From: Actinospica sp035552695
GTDB taxonomy: Bacteria; Actinomycetota; Actinomycetes; Streptomycetales; Catenulisporaceae
Assembly: GCF_035552695.1 (NCBI RefSeq)
Contig: NZ_DASZKT010000043.1
Location: 1 to 64,000 of the forward strand
Length of the DNA: 64,000 nt
Direction: 5' to 3'
In this document: positions 33,820 through 44,547 of the stretch, piece after piece
Position numbering within the stretch: position 1 is the first letter of the stretch
Layout of the letters: every line of letters starts with the position of its first letter
Notes under the pieces: model-generated
What the model saw: the letters and a program-made list of their open reading frames with translations, nothing else
Told to the model about the DNA's origin: nothing
Database searches by the model: none
Translations under genes and position numbers: made by a program

Positions 33820-33849
33820 GGCGGCCCTGACGCGTATATCAGGGCCGCC
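33820..33849. terminator. Bidirectional hairpin between purH and the convergent DUF4190 gene
   Basis: GGCGGCCCTGA and TCAGGGCCGCC (11 bp, perfect) flank the loop CGCGTATA. It serves both converging transcripts. Confidence 0.8.
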
Positions 33850-33865
33850 GTCAGTGCTCGAATGG

Positions 33866-34360
33866 TCAGAGCTTCAGGTTGCGCTTGATGCAGGCGTTGT
33901 AGGCAGACGTGTCGTTCTTGTCGATCGACTTGCACGAGTTGGCCGCGTGCACCGCCGCGACGGTCACCAGCCCGCCGCCGATGATCCCGAGCACGCACAG
34001 GACGATCCCGGCGATGCCGAGGCCGCGCTTGAGGTTCCGCCGGGACGCGCCCACGATGCCGATGATGCCGAGGATCAGGCCGACCAGGCCCACGATCGAA
34101 CCGAAGAAGCCGAAGATGATCATCGGGAGCGAGATGATGCCGAGGATCAGCGAGGAGATCGCGAGCTTGCTGTTGCGCGGCGGGCCGTAGGGCTGGCCGG
34201 GCGCGCCGTAGCCGCCGCCGGGGATGCCGCCACCGCCGCCGAGGCCGCCCGCGAGCGGCGGCGCGGCCGGGTACTGCTGCTGCGGGTACTGCGGGAACTG
34301 TGACGGGGACTGCCCCTGTTCCGGCTGATCCTGCGGCTCTTGCCCCCACTGCTCGGACAC
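33866..34360 (-). CDS. DUF4190 membrane protein
   Basis: 164 aa. The Gln/Pro/Gly-rich N-terminus (residues 1-62) is followed by the DUF4190 pattern: LAISSLILGIISLPMIIFGF, GSIVGLVGLILGIIGI and a third helix GLGIAGIVLCVLGIIGGGLVTV. The short extracellular tail has two Cys (SCKSIDKND, ACIKRN). Architecture and tail resemble the protein at 30399. Function unknown; monocistronic and convergent with purH. Confidence 0.85.
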   Translation of the reverse strand: MSEQWGQEPQDQPEQGQSPSQFPQYPQQQYPAAPPLAGGLGGGGGIPGGGYGAPGQPYGPPRNSKLAISSLILGIISLPMIIFGFFGSIVGLVGLILGIIGIVGASRRNLKRGLGIAGIVLCVLGIIGGGLVTVAAVHAANSCKSIDKNDTSAYNACIKRNLKL

Positions 34361-34455
34361 CTGATCCTCACCCTTCGGACTGAGAAGAATTTGATTTCGT
34401 GAATGGATTTCGGCTGATCACCGAACGAGCGTAGAGCAAATGCGAGGATGACACC

Positions 34456-35313
34456 ATGACAGCGACCGTGTTGGACGGCTGGGCTACGGCGAAGGAGATC
34501 CGCGCCGACCTGAGCGCGCGGGTGGCCAAGCTCAAGGAGCGCGGCGTGACGCCGGGCCTCGGCACGATCCTGGTCGGCGACGACCCCGGATCGCACGCCT
34601 ACGTCTCGATGAAACACCGTGACAGTGCCCTGATCGGCATCGACTCGATCGACAGGCGCTTGCCGGCGACGGCCACCCAGGCCGAGGTCGAGGCCGCGGT
34701 CGAGGAACTCAACGCGGACCCGGCCTGTCACGCCTACCTGGTGCAGTTGCCGCTGCCCAAGGGCCTGGACGAGTACCCGGTGCTCGAGAAGGTCGACCAG
34801 GCCAAGGACGCCGACGGCCTGCACCCGCTGAGCCTCGGCAAGCTGGTGCTCGGCGAGCCGACCCCGCTGCCGTGCACGCCGTGGGGCTGCGTCGTGCTGC
34901 TGCGCAGATTCGGAGTGCAGCTCAACGGCGCCGACGTCGTCGTCATCGGCCGAGGCATCACCGTCGGCCGCCCGCTCAGCCTGATCCTCAGCAGGAAGAG
35001 CGAGAACTCGACCGTGACCCTGTGCCACACCGGCACCCGCGACATCCCCGCCCACGTCCGCCGCGCGGACGTGGTGGTGGCCGCGGCCGGCGTCCCGCAC
35101 ATGATCACCGCCGACATGGTCAAGCCCGGCGCCGCCGTACTGGACGTCGGCGTCTCGCACGTGGACGGCAAGCTCACCGGCGACGTGCACCCCGACGTCG
35201 CCGAAGTCGCCGGCTTCCTCTCACCCAACCCCGGCGGCGTCGGACCGATGACCCGCTCGCTGCTGCTCACCAACGTCGTCGAAGCCGCCGAGCGCGCCGC
35301 GGCCGGCCGCTAG
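34456..35313 (+). CDS. folD: Methylenetetrahydrofolate dehydrogenase / methenyl-THF cyclohydrolase
   Basis: 285 aa. Bifunctional enzyme that makes 10-formyl-THF, the cofactor used by PurN and PurH nearby. Visible are the catalytic Lys region SHAYVSMKHRD, VQLPLPKGLDEY, the NADP-binding GRGITVGRPLSL and the C-terminal NPGGVGPMTRSLLLTNV. GAGGATG lies ahead of ATG 34456. A 13-bp hairpin follows at 35336. Confidence 0.96.
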   Translation: MTATVLDGWATAKEIRADLSARVAKLKERGVTPGLGTILVGDDPGSHAYVSMKHRDSALIGIDSIDRRLPATATQAEVEAAVEELNADPACHAYLVQLPLPKGLDEYPVLEKVDQAKDADGLHPLSLGKLVLGEPTPLPCTPWGCVVLLRRFGVQLNGADVVVIGRGITVGRPLSLILSRKSENSTVTLCHTGTRDIPAHVRRADVVVAAAGVPHMITADMVKPGAAVLDVGVSHVDGKLTGDVHPDVAEVAGFLSPNPGGVGPMTRSLLLTNVVEAAERAAAGR

Positions 35314-35335
35314 GCGGAGCGTCGGCGGCGCAGGC

Positions 35336-35369
35336 AGGGCCGACCGGCAAATGTGAGCCGGTCGGCCCT
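35336..35369. terminator. Bidirectional hairpin between folD and glgB
   Basis: AGGGCCGACCGGC and GCCGGTCGGCCCT (13 bp, perfect) flank an 8-nt A-rich loop. It lies between the converging folD and glgB genes. Confidence 0.85.
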
Positions 35370-35387
35370 GGACGGTCCGAGGTGTCC

Positions 35388-37640
35388 CTACTCAGTGCCC
35401 TTAGCGGGCTCCAGCCACAGCACGCCCAGCGGGGGCAGGCGCAGCACCGCGTGGGCGGGCTGGCTCCACATCGGTTCGGCGATCGAGTGGACCTGGCCCA
35501 TGTTGCCGACGCCGCTGCCGCCGTACTGCTCGGCGTCGGTGTTGAGGACCTCGTTCCAGCGCGGCGCGCGGTCGGCGGGGAGGGGGAGCGGCAGGCGGTA
35601 GTCCTCCCACGGCACGCCGGCGAAGTTGGCCACGCAGACCAGCGGGGTGCCGTCCTCGGACCAGCGCGCGAAGGCGAACACGTTGTGGTCGGCGTCGTCG
35701 GAGGAGAGCCAGGTGAATCCCGAGGGGCTGAAGTCCTGCTGCCACAGCGCCGGACGGTCCCGGTACGCGGCGTTCAGGTCCTGGACCGTCTTGAACACGC
35801 CGCGGTGCTCGGCGTGGTCGAGCAGCCACCAGTCCAGGCCGTGCTGCTCGGACCACTCGTCGCTCTGCGCGAACTCGCCGCCGGAGAACAGCAGCTGCTT
35901 GCCGGGATGCGCCCACATGTACGCCAGCAGGGCCCTGAGATTCGCGAACTGCTGCCAGCGGTCGCCGGGCATCTTGTGCAGCAGCGAGCGCTTGCCGTGC
36001 ACGACCTCGTCGTGGCTGAGCGGCAGGATGAAGTTCTCGGTGAACGCGTAGACCAGCGAGAACGTCATCCGGTGGTGGTGGTAGCGCCGGTTGACGGGCT
36101 CCTCGGACACGTAGCCGAGCGTGTCGTGCATCCAGCCCATGTTCCACTTGAAGCCGAAGCCCAGGCCGTCGTGGCTGGTCGGCTGGGTGACGCCGGGCCA
36201 GGCCGTCGACTCCTCGGCGAACATCAGCACGCCGGGCACGCGCTTGTACACCGTCGCGGTCAGCTCCTGCAGGAAGGAGACCGCCTCCAGGTTCTCCCGG
36301 CCGCCGAACGCGTTCGGGTGCCATTCCCCGGCCGGGCGCGAGTAGTCGAGGTAGAGCATCGAGGCGACCGCGTCCACGCGCAGCCCGTCGATGTGCATCT
36401 CCTCGCACCAGTACAGCGCCGAGGCGAGCAGGAAGTTGCGCACCTCGCGGCGCCCGAAGTCGAACACCAGCGTGCCCCAGTCCGGGTGCTCGCCGCGCCA
36501 CGGATCCGGGTGCTCGTACAGGTTCGTGCCGTCGAACTGCGCGAGCGCCCAGGCGTCCTTCGGGAAGTGCGCGGGCACCCAGTCCACGATCACGCCGATC
36601 CCGGCGGCGTGCAGCGCGTCGATCAGGGCCTTGAAGTCGTCCGGGTCGCCTAGCCGCGCGGTCGGCGCGAAGTACGAAGAGACCTGATAGCCCCACGAGC
36701 CGCCGAAGGGGTGCTCGGTCGGCGGCAGGAACTCGACGTGCGTGAAGCCGAGCTCGTTGAGGTACCGCGGCAGCTGCTCGGCCAGCCCGCGGTACGTCAG
36801 CCCGGGCCGCCACGAGGCGAGGTGCATCTCGTACACGGACTGCGGCTCGCGGTACGGGTCCGACTCGGTGCGCCGCTTGAGCCACTCGCCGTCGGCCCAT
36901 TCGTAGTGCGAGACGTCGATCACCGACGCGGTTTCCGGCGGGCACTCGGTCCGCTGCGCGAGCGGGTCGGCCTTCTGCCGCCAGACCCCGTCGCGGCCGA
37001 GGATCTCGTACTTGTAGCGCTGCCCGGCGCCGATGCCCGGCACGAACAGCTCCCAGACGCCGCTGGAGCCGAGCGAGCGCATCGGGTAGCCGGTGCCGTC
37101 CCAGTAGTTGAAGTCACCGATGACGCGCACGCCCTGCGCGTTCGGCGCCCAGACCGCGAAGCCGGTGCCCTCGACCGTGCCGCCGTCCGGGGCGTCGGCC
37201 GTGCGCACGTGCGCGCCGAGCACCTCCCACAGCTGCTCGTGCCTGCCTTCGCCGATCAGGTGCAGGTCGACGTCGCCGGGCAACGGCAGGAACCGGTAGG
37301 CGTCGTCCTGCTCCAAGACCGATTCGCCGTAGTCCACCCGCAGCCGGTAAGCCTCGTCGGGCCGGCCGGGCACGACCCCGGCGAACAGGCCCTCGCCCTG
37401 GTCGTGCAGCGCGTACTCGCCGTCCGCCTGGACCACCCGGACGCCCTCGGCGAACGGCCGCAGCACCCTGATGACGCGTGCTCCGTCGCCGGCCGGGTGC
37501 GAGCCGAGCAGCGCGTGCGGATCGTGCACCGCGCCGCCGAGCAGGCCCTCGAGCTGAACCGAATCCGGGCGCTCGGCAGGGGCGGCCGTCCCGGTGGTGG
37601 CGTCGATGGCCGCCGAGCTCTTGTTCTGTTCTCCCGTCAC
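35388..37640 (-). CDS. glgB: 1,4-alpha-glucan branching enzyme
   Basis: 750 aa from GTG 37640; the frame runs a further 150 residues upstream but that part is Arg/Ala-rich nonsense. Introduces alpha-1,6 branches in glycogen or alpha-glucan. Two N-terminal CBM48-like modules (about 30-120 and 150-240; FAVWAPNAQGVRVIGDFNYWDG) precede the GH13 barrel. Catalytic residues are Asp423 (GLRVDAV), Glu476 (LMFAEES) and transition-state Asp544 (LSHDEVVHGK). The C-terminal beta domain ends near LGVLWLEPAKG. The usual companions glgE, treS and mak are not in this window, so the gene stands alone. No rich Shine-Dalgarno; GGGACGG precedes the GTG. Confidence 0.95.
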   Translation of the reverse strand: MTGEQNKSSAAIDATTGTAAPAERPDSVQLEGLLGGAVHDPHALLGSHPAGDGARVIRVLRPFAEGVRVVQADGEYALHDQGEGLFAGVVPGRPDEAYRLRVDYGESVLEQDDAYRFLPLPGDVDLHLIGEGRHEQLWEVLGAHVRTADAPDGGTVEGTGFAVWAPNAQGVRVIGDFNYWDGTGYPMRSLGSSGVWELFVPGIGAGQRYKYEILGRDGVWRQKADPLAQRTECPPETASVIDVSHYEWADGEWLKRRTESDPYREPQSVYEMHLASWRPGLTYRGLAEQLPRYLNELGFTHVEFLPPTEHPFGGSWGYQVSSYFAPTARLGDPDDFKALIDALHAAGIGVIVDWVPAHFPKDAWALAQFDGTNLYEHPDPWRGEHPDWGTLVFDFGRREVRNFLLASALYWCEEMHIDGLRVDAVASMLYLDYSRPAGEWHPNAFGGRENLEAVSFLQELTATVYKRVPGVLMFAEESTAWPGVTQPTSHDGLGFGFKWNMGWMHDTLGYVSEEPVNRRYHHHRMTFSLVYAFTENFILPLSHDEVVHGKRSLLHKMPGDRWQQFANLRALLAYMWAHPGKQLLFSGGEFAQSDEWSEQHGLDWWLLDHAEHRGVFKTVQDLNAAYRDRPALWQQDFSPSGFTWLSSDDADHNVFAFARWSEDGTPLVCVANFAGVPWEDYRLPLPLPADRAPRWNEVLNTDAEQYGGSGVGNMGQVHSIAEPMWSQPAHAVLRLPPLGVLWLEPAKGTE

Positions 37641-37747
37641 CCGTCCCAGACTGCCACGTTCGGGGGAGCAGCGGGAGGCGGGGGCGTTACCGGAAGCCCA
37701 CGGCGTGGCGGCCGGGCGGCTCGGCGGCCGCGTCGTCCGACGCACCG

Positions 37748-38023
37748 TCAGGAGTAGCCGCGGGTGCCGACGGCCCGCCGGATCAGCTCGTCCAACAGGC
37801 CCGATTTCGCGTCCCCGACCAGCTGTTTGAGCTGTTCCACGGACATCTGCACGCGCTGGCCGAAGTCGTCGGCGAGCACGATCCGGCGCGGCGGATCGGC
37901 CTCCGGATCGAGAAAGAGCTCGGGGCAGCCGCAGTTGCAGTCGCCGCAGAAGATCCGGATCGAGCACAGTTCCGGATGATGGGTGGGAATGAGCTGTACG
38001 GGTGAACGCTGTTCGGGGACCAC
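37748..38023 (-). CDS. Small Cys-rich protein of unknown function
   Basis: 91 aa from GTG 38023, with GAGG 7 nt upstream. Residues 23-33 contain a cluster of four cysteines, FCGDCNCGCPE, the type of spacing used for zinc or Fe-S binding. The rest is acidic and helical, with DDFGQRVQMSVEQLKQLV and a positively charged end. I do not recognise a family. It may be transcribed with the small membrane protein gene at 38222 (198 bp upstream) or on its own ahead of glgB, whose start is 107 bp downstream. Confidence 0.65.
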   Translation of the reverse strand: MVPEQRSPVQLIPTHHPELCSIRIFCGDCNCGCPELFLDPEADPPRRIVLADDFGQRVQMSVEQLKQLVGDAKSGLLDELIRRAVGTRGYS

Positions 38024-38221
38024 GGAAGCACCTCGCCAGACCTCGACACGCAGTGGGCGGTGAGTACCGAGCCTGCCCGCCGGTCTCTTCCACCGTAGAT
38101 CTCCGGGCGTCGCCGGACTACGGAGCGTACGGCCGGGCCCGTGTACGCCGCCGTGGCCTTCCGCGCCGTCCGCCGCACGTCGCGCGCCCCGGCGTGCCTA
38201 CGGCGTACCCCCTGCCCGCCG

Positions 38222-38494
38222 CTATTTGCGCTTGGCCCGGCGCCGCCCGCCCAGGAAGCCGACGAGCGCCCCGGCCAGGAAGACGATCAGCAGCACGACC
38301 CACAGCCGCGCGCTGATCCACGTCACCCAGAGGTGGATCCGGACCTGGGAGTTGTTGGCGATGATGAACCACAGCGACGCCGCGCTGACGAGGCCGCCGA
38401 TGAACACCTTCGGCGTGGCCAGCCGCTCGGCGAGCCGCGAGTCGCGCTTGCGCTCCGGCTCCGCCGAGCCGACCGGCGGGATGTTCGCACTCAT
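38222..38494 (-). CDS. LapA/DUF1049-like small membrane protein
   Basis: 90 aa with two TM helices (VFIGGLVSAASLWFIIANNSQ and ARLWVVLLIVFLAGALVGFLGG) and a basic tail RRRAKRK. The NNSQVRIHLWV segment between the helices is characteristic of LapA/DUF1049 domains. ATG 38494 is preceded by GAGGAGG at ideal spacing. In Gram-negatives such proteins affect LPS assembly; the role in actinomycetes is not known. Confidence 0.82.
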   Translation of the reverse strand: MSANIPPVGSAEPERKRDSRLAERLATPKVFIGGLVSAASLWFIIANNSQVRIHLWVTWISARLWVVLLIVFLAGALVGFLGGRRRAKRK

Positions 38495-38591
38495 GTGTGC
38501 CTCCTCGTATCACACAGCATAAGGGCACGATGAACCGCCCGCCTCTCGGGCGCGGTCCGCACGGGTGGCCGAAGCGTGGTTCCATGGAGCT

Positions 38592-38852
38592 ATGGACGTA
38601 CGGCGTGAGTGGCCCTTCGCCACCGTATTCGCGGTGGCCCTCGCCGCCGTGGCGCTGATAGCGCTCGGCAACCTGCAGCACGGCGTGCTCATCCTGGGCT
38701 GCGCGCTGCTGCTCGGCTCAGGCCTGCGCTTCGCGCTGCCCACCCCGCGGGCCGGGCTGCTGGCCATCCGCGGCCGCGGGGTGGACGTGGTCACCATGGG
38801 CCTGCTCGGCCTGGTGATGCTGATCCTCTCGGTCGTCCACCTGACCAACTGA
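38592..38852 (+). CDS. DUF3017 family membrane protein
   Basis: 86 aa from ATG 38592; a start at 38565 would add nine residues. Three hydrophobic helices are seen: FATVFAVALAAVALIALG, GVLILGCALLLGSGLRFAL and VVTMGLLGLVMLILSVVHL, with DVRREWPF at the N-terminus. DUF3017 genes lie next to folD or mdh in streptomycete-type genomes, as here. Function unknown. GGAG is only 2 nt from the ATG, so translation may not rely on it. Confidence 0.82.
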   Translation: MDVRREWPFATVFAVALAAVALIALGNLQHGVLILGCALLLGSGLRFALPTPRAGLLAIRGRGVDVVTMGLLGLVMLILSVVHLTN

Positions 38853-38868
38853 GACCTGAATCGAGAAC

Positions 38869-38912
38869 GAACGGCCTCGGCCCGGATCCGCACATCCGGG
38901 CCGAGGCCGTTC
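38869..38912. terminator. 19-bp bidirectional hairpin between DUF3017 gene and icd
   Basis: A perfect 19-bp stem (5' arm 38869-38887, 3' arm 38894-38912) around the loop CCGCAC. It lies between convergent stops and is the strongest simple hairpin in the window. Confidence 0.9.
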
Positions 38913-38928
38913 TCGAAAGCGCCGGGGG

Positions 38929-41151
<2,223 letters not shown>

Positions 41152-41255
41152 CGGGTGCTCCGCTCGGCTGAGGACTTCGCTATTTTCTCGACATCAAGAT
41201 ACCTCAGTCCCCGGGGCTCGGCGTACCGGGCGCCGCACCGGCCCGCGGCCCGGGC

Positions 41256-44200
41256 TCAGCCGTCCGGCGCGGCCAGCCGGCGCTCCGCCTCGGCCAGCTC
41301 GAAGGCGCCGATCCGCCGGTACAGGTCCACGGCCGCGCGCAGGTTCTCGGCGGCCGCCGCCGGGTCTCCGAGCCGTTCCCGGCAGCGTGCCATCCCGTCC
41401 AGTGCGTGGGCCTGGTCGATCAGCATGCCCGCCTCCAGGGTGAGCTGCAGGGCCTCGCCGAAGCGGTCGAGCGCCGCCGCCGGTTCGTCCTGGTCGAGGG
41501 CGACCGTGCCCAGGCGGTTCAGCGTCGCGGCGAGCCCCTGGGGGTCGTCCAGCTGCCCGCGGTAGATCCCCAGCGCCCGCTCCATCAACGCGAGGCCCTC
41601 GTCGGCGGCGCCGGTCAGATAGCGCGCGAAACCGAGTTCGCGCATGAGCTCCATCTGGGTGTACAGGTGCGCGCCTTCGGCCTCGACGTCCGCATAGCCG
41701 CGTTCGAGGTACTCGATCGCGCAGTCCAGGTCGCCGGCGTTGGTCCGGGCCGGACCGGCGAAGGCCATCACCATGGTCACCCCGGTCTCGTAACCGAGCT
41801 CCTCGTAGATCGCGAGGGCGCCGCGGTATCCCGCGTGGGCCTGTTCGTGCTCGCCCCGCATGCTGTCGATGTTGGCCAGGTTGAGGAGGGAACCCGCCTC
41901 GACCTGGGGATAGCCGTACTCGCGGCTGATGGCCAGGCAGCGCACTGCGTGCTCCGCCGCGCTCGCGATCTCGCCGTCGTTGATCTCCTCGCGGGCGAGG
42001 GAGTTGAGTACGAACGCCTCCAGATGCGGGAGGCCGAGTTCCCGGTAGAGCCGCGCCGCGATGTCGTGCTGCAGCCGGGATTCCTCCTTCTGGTACAGCA
42101 GGTCGTGGCACTGGCCGAGCGCGAGTCTGATCTCGGCCTCCGCGTAGCGGTCGCCCAGCTCCAGCGCGATCGGCAGGGCGAGTTCGTGCAGCGCCATCGT
42201 CTCCGCGGGCCTGCCCTGGTTGTAGGAGAGCTGTCCCAGCCGGTACAGGGCGTCGGCCTCGCCGGGTCGGTGCCCGAGCTCCCGGCAGATCCGCAGGGCC
42301 TGCTCGGCCGACTGCGCCGACCGGTCGAACTCGCTCCGCCCGATCTGCCTGAGCATCTGGCTCAGGTTGCACAGCGAGTTGGCCTGCGCGAGCCGCTCGC
42401 CCAGTTCTTCGGCGGTGCGCGCGGCGGTCTCGTGCAGCTGCACGGCCTGCGACCAGGGGCCGTCCTGCAGCAGATAGCCCGCCAGCGCCGCCGTCAGGTC
42501 GATCCGGCGCTCCGGCGGGGTGCTGACGTCCGACACGGCGGCGAGCAGATTCGCCCGCTCCGCCCGGAACCAGGACAGCGAACCCGCCAGATCGAGTAGT
42601 TCGGGGGTCGGGCCGGACGGCTCCGGGAAGTGGTGGGCCCGCCAGCGGGTCCCGGCCGCCTGATGCAGGGCGGCGGTCCACCCGGTGTGCTGGTAGTAGC
42701 CGAGCAGCCGCTCCCGGGCGGCGCGGGCCTGATCGCCCGCGCGGTCCATCAGGGTCCGGACATAGGCTCGCACCAGGTCGTGCAGGCCGTAGCGGTCCGT
42801 GTGCTGGCGGTTCAGCAGATTGCGCTCGACCAGCGCGTCCAGCAGGCGCCGGGCCGTCGCCAGGTCCAGGTCCGCCAGGTTCGCGGCGCCGTAGGCGTCG
42901 ATGTCGGGGCCCGCGGCCAGGCCGAGCAGGATCAGCAGGCCGCGCTCCGGCTCGGGCAGGGCCGCGAGCGAGGAGTCGAATACGGACCGCAGATCGCGCT
43001 CCCCGTCGGTCAGCCCGCCCAGCCGCCGGTCCTCGTCGCCGAGCTCGGCGACCAGGTCCTCGACGGTCACAGCGTCCTGATGGCGCAGCCGCGCCGCGAC
43101 GATGCGCAGGGCGAGCGGGAGGCGGCCGCACAGCTCGGCCAGCTCGCGCAGGGCGGGGGAGTCGGTCAGCCGGTGTCGCGGACCGGCGACCTTGCCGAGC
43201 AGGGCCAACGACGCCGCCTCGCCGAGGACGTCCATGGTCATCGTCCTGGCCTGCTCGAGTCCGGCCAGCCGGTTCCGGCTGGTGACCAGCACGAGGCAGC
43301 CCGGAGCGCCCGGCAGCAGCGGGCGGACCTGCTCGGGGTCCGCCGCGTTGTCCAGCACGATCAGCGTTCTGCTCTCGGCCAGCCGGCCGCGGTAGAGCGC
43401 CGAGCGTTCCGCCGGCTCGGCCGGGACCGCCCCCGGCGGCACGCCGAGCGCGCGCAGCAGGTAGGCGAGCGCGTCCGCGGCGGGGACGGGTTCGCTGCCC
43501 GGCGAATGGCCGCGCAGGTCGATGAACAGCTGGCCGTCCGGGAAGCGGTCGGCGAGGCGGTGCGCGGCGTGCACGGCCAGCGCGGTCTTGCCGATGCCGC
43601 CGAGCCCGTCGAGCGCCGAGATGACCAGCGTGCCCGAGGACTGCCGCGCCGACCGGACCAGCTCGGACAGCTCCGCGTCCCGGCCGGTGAACGTGCGCGT
43701 GTCCGCCGGGAGCTGGCGAGGGGCGTCCGGGTTCGACGGGAGCGCGAGCGCGGGGTCGCCGCGCTCGATCGCATCGCGCAACTCGCGCAGTTCCTTGCCC
43801 GGCTCCAGGCCCAGTTCTTCGCGCAGGGACTCCTGGTACGCGTCGTACTCGGCAGCGGCGTCGTCCGGTTGCCCGGCGCGGTGGAGCGCGAGCATCAGCT
43901 GGCCGCGAAACGCCTCGTGCCGAGGATGCTCCGGGATCAGCGCGCGCAGCTCCTCGATCAGCTCGTGGTGACGGCCGAGATTGAGATCCGCCTCGTTCCG
44001 GCCCTGCAGCGCCTGGACGTGCGTCTCCTCGAGCTCGCGGACGCGCGGGTCGTCGGCGAGCGCCGGGATGTCCGCGAGCGGTCTGCCGCGCCACAGGCCG
44101 AGCGCCTCGCCGAACCGCCGGGACGCCTCGGCCCACGACCGCGCGGCCAGCGCCCGGCGGCCGGCCGTGTACTTCTCGGCGAAGACGTGCAGGTCGAGTT

Positions 44201-44480
44201 CGCCCGGCTCGACCCGGACCAGGTACCCGGGCGGCACGGCCCGGATGCGGTCCTCGTCACCGAGGGCTTTTCGCAGCCGCGTGATCTGGTTGTACAGCGG
44301 CATCGCGGCCTCCTGCCGGGAGGACTCGCGCCACAGCAGCTCGGTCAGCGCCTCCGCCGAGACGGGCTCGCCGGCGTGCAGCAGCAGCATGGCCAGCAGC
44401 GTCCGCCGCCGCGCACCACGCAGGGTGATCGAGTCGGAGTCGTCGAGCACTGACAATGACCCGAGCAGATTGAAGCGCAT
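41256..44480 (-). CDS. AfsR-like SARP/BTAD regulator with NB-ARC and TPR domains (copy 1)
   Basis: 1074 aa. Order: OmpR-type winged helix (1-95, MRFNLLGSLSVLDD with RRRTLLAMLLLHAGEPVS); BTAD (about 96-243); NB-ARC ATPase with Walker A GLGGIGKTAL (292-301) and Walker B-like TLIVLDNAAD (about 374); winged-helix segment ending HDLVRAYVRTLMD; TPR array from about 640 to the end. SARPs of this size are ATP-dependent transcription activators, usually of secondary metabolism. It is the third gene of a tandem triplet in transcription order, 67 nt behind copy 2. It is the most diverged of the three in the BTAD and TPR parts. Confidence 0.93.
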   Translation of the reverse strand: MRFNLLGSLSVLDDSDSITLRGARRRTLLAMLLLHAGEPVSAEALTELLWRESSRQEAAMPLYNQITRLRKALGDEDRIRAVPPGYLVRVEPGELDLHVFAEKYTAGRRALAARSWAEASRRFGEALGLWRGRPLADIPALADDPRVRELEETHVQALQGRNEADLNLGRHHELIEELRALIPEHPRHEAFRGQLMLALHRAGQPDDAAAEYDAYQESLREELGLEPGKELRELRDAIERGDPALALPSNPDAPRQLPADTRTFTGRDAELSELVRSARQSSGTLVISALDGLGGIGKTALAVHAAHRLADRFPDGQLFIDLRGHSPGSEPVPAADALAYLLRALGVPPGAVPAEPAERSALYRGRLAESRTLIVLDNAADPEQVRPLLPGAPGCLVLVTSRNRLAGLEQARTMTMDVLGEAASLALLGKVAGPRHRLTDSPALRELAELCGRLPLALRIVAARLRHQDAVTVEDLVAELGDEDRRLGGLTDGERDLRSVFDSSLAALPEPERGLLILLGLAAGPDIDAYGAANLADLDLATARRLLDALVERNLLNRQHTDRYGLHDLVRAYVRTLMDRAGDQARAARERLLGYYQHTGWTAALHQAAGTRWRAHHFPEPSGPTPELLDLAGSLSWFRAERANLLAAVSDVSTPPERRIDLTAALAGYLLQDGPWSQAVQLHETAARTAEELGERLAQANSLCNLSQMLRQIGRSEFDRSAQSAEQALRICRELGHRPGEADALYRLGQLSYNQGRPAETMALHELALPIALELGDRYAEAEIRLALGQCHDLLYQKEESRLQHDIAARLYRELGLPHLEAFVLNSLAREEINDGEIASAAEHAVRCLAISREYGYPQVEAGSLLNLANIDSMRGEHEQAHAGYRGALAIYEELGYETGVTMVMAFAGPARTNAGDLDCAIEYLERGYADVEAEGAHLYTQMELMRELGFARYLTGAADEGLALMERALGIYRGQLDDPQGLAATLNRLGTVALDQDEPAAALDRFGEALQLTLEAGMLIDQAHALDGMARCRERLGDPAAAAENLRAAVDLYRRIGAFELAEAERRLAAPDG

Positions 44481-44547
44481 GAGCGGGATCTAAGCACCTA
44501 TCCCCGCTGGCCGTCGTGCCGGGCCTCAGCCGGAGCTCGGCCGCCGC

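Noticed and set aside
37641..38093. 151-codon N-terminal extension of glgB
   Set aside because: Arg/Ala-rich without homology to branching enzymes, and it overlaps the Cys-rich gene on the same strand in another frame.
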